A stretch of 9,079 nucleotides of DNA from contig CANHJY010000060.1 in assembly GCA_947461185.1 (NCBI GenBank), positions 1 to 9,079 of the forward strand, given 5' to 3'. This DNA comes from Flavobacteriales bacterium (GTDB lineage: Bacteria; Bacteroidota; Bacteroidia; Flavobacteriales_D; Crocinitomicaceae). Under the pieces are notes generated by a model. The model was not told where the DNA came from. It saw nothing but the letters and a program-made list of their open reading frames with translations, and did no database searches. Both the position numbers and the translations under genes were made by a program. Below, piece after piece: positions 6,758-9,079 of this stretch (position 1 is its first letter; each line of letters starts with the position of its first letter).

Positions 6758-7795
6758 TTATCCAATTTCACCACAAATAGCACCTGTAAGTTTTTGAATT
6801 CGTTCTTCGCGATTCTCGAAGTTACCTAACGTATGCATAAGTTTAGCTAACGCTGCTTCAGAAGTCATATTTCCTCCACTTATTACGCCAACCTTGTTAA
6901 AGTATGTGCTTGTTTCGTATTTGCCTTGATGAACACTTCCCGAACTACATTGTGTAATATTCAGAACTATGCCGCCTTGGTTAATATAGTTTTCAATTAA
7001 ACTTCTGAACGTTGAATCGCTAGGTGCATTACCTGAGCCATAGGTTTCAATTATTAATGCTTCAGTGTGATTGATATCAAAAACATTTTGGTATGCCTTA
7101 AAAGGAATTCCAGGATATAGTTTAATTAAACCAACGTGGGTGTTTAACTTTGGAAAGAATTGTAATTCAGTCAATTTAGTTCTAAACAGTTTATCCAAAT
7201 TATATTCAATAGTCACTCCTGCAACAGCTAATTCTGAAAAATTCGGTGAAGTAAATGCTTCAAATTGATTCGCTGAAATTTTAGAACTTCTATTTCCTCG
7301 GTACAATGAATATTCAAAGTAAACAGCAACTTCTTGAACTATTGCCATTCCTGAATTATCTGCATCTGCAGCAATTTCTATAGCCGTAATTAAATTTTCC
7401 TTACCATCAGTTCGTATTGTTCCAATTGGTAGTTGTGATCCCGTAAAAATTACTGGTTTCCTCAGCCCTTGAAGCATAAAGCTCAATGCAGAGGCCCCGT
7501 AAGCCATGGTGTCTGAGCCGTGTAAAATAACAAACCCATCATAGTTACTGTAATTATCAAATACCATTTGGGCCATCTGAACCCAGTGATTTGGAGTCAT
7601 TTCAGAAGAATCTATAGGCTGTTCAAAACTGATGCTTTCTATCAGAACATTGAGCCTATTGAGCTCAGGCACATGTTTATATATATGCTTGAAATTGAAA
7701 CTCTTTAATTCTCCTGTATTGGCATCTTTAATCATACCAATAGTACCGCCGGTATAAATAATTAGAACAGAAGGCTTTTTATTTTTCATAATCAT
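6758..7795 (-). CDS. ansA: Type I (cytoplasmic) L-asparaginase
   Basis: Hydrolyses L-asparagine to aspartate and ammonia. At 345 residues it is close to E. coli AnsA (about 338) and has no signal peptide, so it is cytoplasmic. Active-site blocks: nucleophile T18 in YTGGTIGM; S94-D95 in LHGSDTMAYGA, where most relatives have Thr-Asp; and K172 in YRGNRSSK. PVIFTGSQLPIG and the C-terminal SGGNMTSEAALAKLMH also fit the family. The frame begins at 7795, inside the end of tatD (17-bp overlap). ATG at 7789 (MKNKKPSVLIIYTGG) is an equally good start with an 11-bp overlap. Either way translation is likely coupled to tatD. The stop lies 7 bp from that of the convergent leuS, with no hairpin between. 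Specificity could include glutamine, which cannot be excluded from sequence. Confidence 0.95.
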   Translation of the reverse strand: MIMKNKKPSVLIIYTGGTIGMIKDANTGELKSFNFKHIYKHVPELNRLNVLIESISFEQPIDSSEMTPNHWVQMAQMVFDNYSNYDGFVILHGSDTMAYGASALSFMLQGLRKPVIFTGSQLPIGTIRTDGKENLITAIEIAADADNSGMAIVQEVAVYFEYSLYRGNRSSKISANQFEAFTSPNFSELAVAGVTIEYNLDKLFRTKLTELQFFPKLNTHVGLIKLYPGIPFKAYQNVFDINHTEALIIETYGSGNAPSDSTFRSLIENYINQGGIVLNITQCSSGSVHQGKYETSTYFNKVGVISGGNMTSEAALAKLMHTLGNFENREERIQKLTGAICGEIG

Positions 7796-8561
7796 TGAAT
7801 TTGAAAAGCGCTAATGCATTTTGAGTTGTAACAGCGCCAACTTCATTTCTCGTTAACCCTTTGAGTTCGGCAATTTTATCTGCAACATGAACTAAATAGG
7901 CACTTTCATTTCTTTTTCCTCTATGTGGAACAGGAGGTAAATAAGGCGAATCCGTTTCTAAAACAATTAAATCTAAAGGTAATTGCTTAACAACTTCAGC
8001 AATATGTGCATTTTTATAAGTAATTACACCGCCAATCCCCAATTTAAATCCGCCATAGGAAATGATTTTTTTTGCATCATGCATTGTTCCAGTAAAACAA
8101 TGAAAAACCCCGGTTAACTTATCGTCATTTAGATCATCTAAAATTTTAAAAATATTTTCGAAGGCCTTTCTCGCATGAATCGCTATTGGTAAACCCAATT
8201 CTTTTGCCCATTTTACTTGTGTTTTAAATACGTATTCCTGTTCTTCAAGAAATGTATCATCCCAATACAGGTCCATTCCTATTTCTCCAACAGCAATAAA
8301 CTTTTTAGAAAACAATTCGGTTTTAATCCTTTCCAAATCGGCTTCCCAATTTTCATTAACACTGCCGGGATGAAGACCCATCATCGGATAACAAATGGAA
8401 GGAAAACTTTCTACTAAATCATACATGCTTTTTATCGACTCAACGTCAATGTTTGGCAACAATAATTTATTTAAACCATTTTCTTGAGCACAGCGAATCA
8501 CATCAATCCTATCTGCATCGAAGGCTTCAACGTATAGGTGGGTGTGGGTATCTATAAACAC
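7779..8561 (-). CDS. TatD-family metal-dependent hydrolase (DNase-like)
   Basis: A cytoplasmic TIM-barrel metallohydrolase of 260 residues, the usual family size. Metal ligands are all visible: H6 and H8 in DTHTHL, E93 in VGEIGMD, H129 in PIAIHAR, H154 in GVFHCFTG and D204 in LETDSPYLPP. Characterised relatives (E. coli TatD, YcfH, YjjV) act as 3'-5' exo- or AP-type DNases in repair or DNA turnover. Which one this corresponds to is not clear, so no symbol is given. The start is GTG at 8561: a TAA lies in frame two codons upstream, so no earlier start exists. That GTG sits in the arm of an inverted repeat (8557-8581). The gene is 25 bp downstream of the small lipoprotein and overlaps the asparaginase gene at its end, consistent with one leftward operon. 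Confidence 0.94.
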   Translation of the reverse strand: MFIDTHTHLYVEAFDADRIDVIRCAQENGLNKLLLPNIDVESIKSMYDLVESFPSICYPMMGLHPGSVNENWEADLERIKTELFSKKFIAVGEIGMDLYWDDTFLEEQEYVFKTQVKWAKELGLPIAIHARKAFENIFKILDDLNDDKLTGVFHCFTGTMHDAKKIISYGGFKLGIGGVITYKNAHIAEVVKQLPLDLIVLETDSPYLPPVPHRGKRNESAYLVHVADKIAELKGLTRNEVGAVTTQNALALFKFNDYEK

Positions 8562-8581
8562 TTGTTAAATTGTCAAGTGTT
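8557..8581. repeat. Inverted repeat covering the tatD start codon
   Basis: AACACTTG (8557-8564) and CAAGTGTT (8574-8581) are perfect 8-bp complements around a 9-base loop. On the tatD mRNA the GTG start (8561-8559) lies within the 3' arm, so folding would hide it. On the plus strand the repeat is followed by AATTTTTATTTT, terminator-like, but no plus-strand gene ends here. On the minus strand no U run follows, so it is a poor terminator for the lipoprotein gene. It could be a translational control hairpin or a protein-binding palindrome. Confidence 0.5.
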
Positions 8582-8586
8582 AATTT

Positions 8587-8838
8587 TTATTTTGAACACC
8601 CTTCTATTTCCTCCTCATACTCGTGAAGTTCTTTGCGCTCTTCTTCGGACAAAGAGGCCATTTTTTGTCTAATATTTAATTCCATTTCCCGAAGTTCATC
8701 TTTACATTCCTTCTTTTCAATTCCTTTTAATTCTCGGCATTCACAATTTTTTTGAGCCCACGCTCGGATTTTACCTTTTAAACCACATGATGTCAATGTT
8801 ATACAAACCAAAAGAATTAAGTAAAAATATTTTTTCAT
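8587..8838 (-). CDS. Small cysteine-containing lipoprotein, function unknown
   Basis: An 83-residue protein with a lipoprotein signal peptide: MKK, hydrophobic core YFYLILLVCITL, and lipobox LTSC with the lipidated C18. The mature part of about 65 residues is highly charged and probably mostly alpha-helical (many E and K, e.g. KELHEYEEEIEG). It holds four Cys: C32 and C34 (CEC), C45 and C81, which could form two disulfides or bind metal. It should be anchored in a membrane facing the periplasm. I do not recognise the family. The ATG at 8838 is the only start that gives a full signal peptide. It precedes tatD by 25 bp and follows another small gene with a similar charged, Cys-ending C-terminus by 106 bp. 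No clear -7 box was found upstream. Confidence 0.82.
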   Translation of the reverse strand: MKKYFYLILLVCITLTSCGLKGKIRAWAQKNCECRELKGIEKKECKDELREMELNIRQKMASLSEEERKELHEYEEEIEGCSK

Positions 8839-8944
8839 TAGTTGGCGATTAAAGATTTAAAAATAAACATGTCAAGGTAAAAATAATGCTAATTTATTTA
8901 CTGTAATCCAAAATGGGAATTGACATTCAGCTAACAAATAATTA

Positions 8945-9079
8945 TTAATCACAATCTTTTTTGAGTTCAAGCATTTTAGTCCCATCCATATATTTATATT
9001 CAGAACAAAGTTTTTCTTGTTCTTTTTTCAATCTTTCAATATTCTTTTTTTCTGATGAGGTAATATCTTTCGTATAAAC
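8945..9079 (-). CDS. C-terminal part of a small charged protein (partial)
   Basis: An open minus-strand frame enters from the right edge and ends at TAA (8947-8945), giving 44 residues: VYTKDITSSEKKNIERLKKE, QEKLCSEYKYMDGTKMLELK, KDCD. It is rich in Lys and Glu with heptad-like helical character and carries two Cys, one just before the C-terminus. In this it resembles the C-terminal half of the neighbouring lipoprotein (EEIEGCSK), so it may be a second small lipoprotein or exported protein. The N-terminus lies outside the window, so neither a signal peptide nor the full length can be judged. Function unknown. Confidence 0.6.
   Translation of the reverse strand, partial: VYTKDITSSEKKNIERLKKEQEKLCSEYKYMDGTKMLELKKDCD

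Noticed and set aside
8853..8875. TTGACA with a TTTAAT-like box upstream of the lipoprotein gene (minus strand) as a sigma-70 promoter
   Set aside because: Bacteroidota housekeeping promoters use TTG/TAnnTTTG boxes; this match is imperfect and in AT-rich DNA, so it was not annotated.

Overview
The window looks like a chromosomal segment of a low-GC member of the Bacteroidota, probably a free-living Flavobacteriia- or Cytophagia-like organism. The evidence is AT-rich DNA, start sites without Shine-Dalgarno sequences, a TAnnTTTG-type -7 promoter box, a leucyl-tRNA synthetase with insertions typical of this phylum, a TPR/LytS-type sensor kinase with a LytTR regulator, a signal peptide ending in FG|Q, and a relic of an ISAon1-type transposase. 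The phylum is inferred from recalled family features, not from a search.

Layout. Positions 1-44 hold the first 14 codons of a leftward gene for a secreted or membrane protein. Positions 45-900 contain no intact gene. They hold a small hairpin (163-181), a decayed transposase fragment on the minus strand (261-494) that can be reconstructed through two frameshifts and one stop, a near-perfect bidirectional terminator (561-590), and an AT-rich stretch with weaker hairpins. Positions 901-3868 encode a leftward two-gene signalling operon: a periplasmic-TPR LytS-like histidine kinase, followed 4 bp later by its LytTR response regulator. A divergent 107-bp spacer separates it from leuS (3976-6750, rightward). 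leuS converges on ansA with only 7 bp between stop codons. The right part is leftward: an incomplete small gene (8945 to the edge), a small cysteine-containing lipoprotein (8587-8838), a TatD-family metallohydrolase (7779-8561, GTG start) and a type I asparaginase (6758-7795) that overlaps tatD by 17 bp.

How the genes work together. The kinase and regulator form one signal-transduction unit that should sense an extracytoplasmic cue and control transcription of unlinked or neighbouring genes. leuS is an independent housekeeping gene. The overlapping tatD-ansA pair is probably translationally coupled, and an inverted repeat buries the tatD start codon, which could tune its expression. No CRISPR array, tRNA, rRNA or complete mobile element was found. 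I do not see a clear new multi-gene system. The most notable items are the reconstructable IS relic, the start-codon hairpin of tatD, the Ser-for-Thr change in the asparaginase active site, the lost zinc ligands in LeuRS, and the two adjacent small Cys-bearing proteins.
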